From contig DDPV01000045.1 in the NCBI GenBank assembly GCA_002342365.1, positions 114,626 to 122,338 on the forward strand: a DNA stretch of 7,713 nucleotides, given 5' to 3'. This document shows positions 6,039 to 7,713 of this stretch, piece after piece. A program made the translations under genes and the position numbers. Source of the DNA: Burkholderiales bacterium UBA2459 (lineage in GTDB: Bacteria; Pseudomonadota; Gammaproteobacteria; Burkholderiales; Burkholderiaceae_E). Numbering within the stretch: position 1 is the stretch's first letter; each line of letters opens with the position of its first letter. The notes under the pieces were generated by a model. The model did no database searches, had not been told where the DNA came from, and saw only the letters and a program-made list of their open reading frames with translations.

Positions 6039-7689
6039 GAGTACCCGGTTTGAAAGGGAGAGCGCCCAGTATGAAAAACAAGGGAACCTTAACGGCTTCC
6101 CGGATCATCATGAGCGCCTCTTAATTCTCGATTTTGGATCGCAATTCACCCAACTGATTGCCCGGCGTGCGCGTGAATGCAAGGTTTACTGCGAAATTCA
6201 TCCTGCATCGATGGGTGAAGCCGCGATACGTTCCTTTGCTCCGAAGGCGATCATCTTGTCGGGTGGACCGAACTCGGTCTACCAAGCATGTACAGATCAA
6301 GCCGAGCAAGTTGTGTTTGAACTCGGTGTGCCTGTGCTTGGGATTTGCTATGGGATGCAAGTCATGGCGCAGCAATTGGGCGGCAGGGTAGAAGCAAGCG
6401 ATCAGCGTGAATTCGGCCGTGCGACGGTGCGTGCACGAGGCCATAGCCCATTGCTCAAGGATATCGCCGATGCAGTGAACGACGAAGGGCATGGGCTGCT
6501 TCATGTGTGGATGAGCCATGGCGACAAAGTCACCCATCTGCCTGAGGGCTTCAAGCTCATCGGATCAAGCGACAGCTGCCCAATCGCTGCCATGGCCGAT
6601 ACGTCAAGGGGATTTTACGGTCTGCAATTTCACCCCGAGGTCACGCATACCTTGCAGGGTACGGCAATCATCGAGCGCTTCTTGAAGCAAATCTGCGGAT
6701 TTCGCGGCGACTGGGTGATGCATCTTGTGGTCGATGAAATGATCCATCGGATTCGCGAGCAGGTGGCGGGAGAGCGGGTCATTCTTGGACTCTCGGGGGG
6801 TGTGGACTCCTCGGTTGCGGCGGCGCTGATTCACCGCGCCATCGGCAATCAGCTGCAATGTGTTTTTGTCGACACCGGTTTACTGCGGCTGGCAGAGGCC
6901 GATCAGGTCCGTCAAACCTTTGCTGGGCATTTCGGGATGCAGTTGACTTCGGTTGATGCCAGTGAGCGATTTATGCAGGCTCTGGCTGGCGAGACTGATC
7001 CTGAGAAGAAGCGAAAAATCATCGGGCGCGTGTTTGTCGAGGTATTTCAAGAAGAGTCTGCCAAGCACAGCGATGCACGCTGGCTTGCCCAGGGCACTAT
7101 CTACCCCGATGTGATTGAATCGGCTGCCAGCCATGCAGGCAAGGCCAGCACCATCAAGTCGCACCACAACGTGGGCGGTTTGCCTGAATCCTTGCAGCTT
7201 GCTTTACTCGAACCGCTGCGCGCACTTTTCAAGGACGAAGTCCGGGCGCTTGGCTTGGAGCTCGGATTACCCGATGCGATGGTGTTTCGACATCCTTTCC
7301 CAGGCCCTGGCCTTGGCGTTCGAATTTTGGGCGAGGTCAAGCAGGAATACGCTGATTTGTTGCGCCGTGCTGATGCGATCTTCATCGAGACCCTAAGGGA
7401 CACCCTTGATCCGGCGGATGGCCGTAGCTGGTACGAAAAAACCTCGCAGGCTTTTGCGGTGTTCTTGCCGGTTAAGGCAGTGGGCGTGATGGGCGATGGC
7501 CGAACCTACGAGTACGTCGTCGCCTTGAGGGCAGTCCAAACCCAGGATTTCATGACCGCTGACTGGGCCGAACTGCCCTATAGTCTGCTCAAGCAGGTAT
7601 CGAGCCGGATCATTAACGAGGTGCGCGGAATCAATCGGGTAACTTATGACGTGAGCTCAAAACCCCCGGCTACGATAGAGTGGGAGTAG
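6031..7689 (+). CDS. guaA: GMP synthase (glutamine-hydrolysing)
   Basis: Converts XMP to GMP using ATP and glutamine, the step after GuaB. It has 552 residues. The N-terminal class I glutamine amidotransferase domain (about 30-220) has the Cys106-His201-Glu203 triad in GICYGMQ and QFHPEVTHT. The ATP-pyrophosphatase domain has its P-loop SGGVDSS at 255-261. The C-terminal dimerisation domain ends in the family signature KPPATIEWE. The start ATG overlaps the guaB stop (ATGAGTGA), so translation is probably coupled; the only AGAGG upstream is 15 bases away. No other ATG, GTG or TTG lies in frame before the conserved LILDFGSQ. The N-terminal leader is therefore about 30 residues, roughly 20 longer than in E. 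coli, polar and charged. A loop insertion at about 457-468 (DPADGRSW region) matches betaproteobacterial enzymes. Confidence 0.98.
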   Translation: MSESTRFERESAQYEKQGNLNGFPDHHERLLILDFGSQFTQLIARRARECKVYCEIHPASMGEAAIRSFAPKAIILSGGPNSVYQACTDQAEQVVFELGVPVLGICYGMQVMAQQLGGRVEASDQREFGRATVRARGHSPLLKDIADAVNDEGHGLLHVWMSHGDKVTHLPEGFKLIGSSDSCPIAAMADTSRGFYGLQFHPEVTHTLQGTAIIERFLKQICGFRGDWVMHLVVDEMIHRIREQVAGERVILGLSGGVDSSVAAALIHRAIGNQLQCVFVDTGLLRLAEADQVRQTFAGHFGMQLTSVDASERFMQALAGETDPEKKRKIIGRVFVEVFQEESAKHSDARWLAQGTIYPDVIESAASHAGKASTIKSHHNVGGLPESLQLALLEPLRALFKDEVRALGLELGLPDAMVFRHPFPGPGLGVRILGEVKQEYADLLRRADAIFIETLRDTLDPADGRSWYEKTSQAFAVFLPVKAVGVMGDGRTYEYVVALRAVQTQDFMTADWAELPYSLLKQVSSRIINEVRGINRVTYDVSSKPPATIEWE

Positions 7690-7713
7690 TGTTTTTGAGC
7701 TAAGTCGTTGATT
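7690..7713. other. Short non-coding tail after guaA
   Basis: Twenty-four bases follow the guaA stop to the window edge. They contain a five-T run (7692-7696) but no hairpin before it, and no recognisable gene start. Too little is present to judge termination. Confidence 0.4.

Noticed and set aside
1..7713. A previously undescribed system or mobile element
   Set aside because: Every gene belongs to a recognised family, the gaps are short, and there are no integrase, transposase, terminal repeat or composition signals.

Overview
The window looks like an ordinary chromosomal housekeeping segment of a betaproteobacterium, most likely in the order Burkholderiales. The basis is recalled sequence resemblance, not a search. 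SmpB, GuaA, GuaB and PpsR all read closest to the Burkholderia/Bordetella type. GuaA carries the loop insertion before its C-terminal region that I associate with betaproteobacterial GuaA. The gene order ppsR / ppsA / smpB / ratA-rnfH / guaB-guaA is one I recall from that order. Base composition looks moderately GC-rich and even across the window. I see no insertion sequence, prophage gene, tRNA, rRNA, CRISPR array or other sign of recent transfer.

Layout. Positions 1-569 (minus) hold the 5' two thirds of ppsR, the bifunctional kinase/pyrophosphorylase that controls PEP synthase; the gene runs off the left edge just before its expected P-loop. A 113-bp divergent spacer separates it from ppsA (683-3109, plus), which encodes PEP synthase itself. 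The enzyme keeps both its catalytic histidine and the neighbouring threonine that PpsR modifies, so regulator and target sit head to head. Next come smpB (3144-3599, minus), convergent with ppsA, and ratA (3639-4112, plus), divergent from smpB across only 39 bp. ratA overlaps rnfH (start uncertain, ending at 4464). A 113-bp gap with a perfect TATAAT hexamer leads into guaB (4578-6038), which overlaps guaA (6031-7689) by 8 bp. The last 24 bases are non-coding as far as can be seen.

How the genes work together. ppsR and ppsA control gluconeogenic entry from pyruvate to PEP. guaB and guaA catalyse the two consecutive steps IMP to XMP to GMP and appear translationally coupled. smpB serves tmRNA ribosome rescue. 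ratA and rnfH are a conserved pair of small genes whose exact roles are still debated. No stretch longer than about 115 bp lacks a gene.

I did not find a novel biological system here. The observations worth a second look are small: an unusual N-terminal extension on GuaA, an uncertain and Cys-containing N-terminus on RnfH, a hexanucleotide repeat encoding a Ser-Gln tract in PpsR, a guaB promoter with a consensus -10 but no visible -35, and short inverted repeats in the intergenic spacers.
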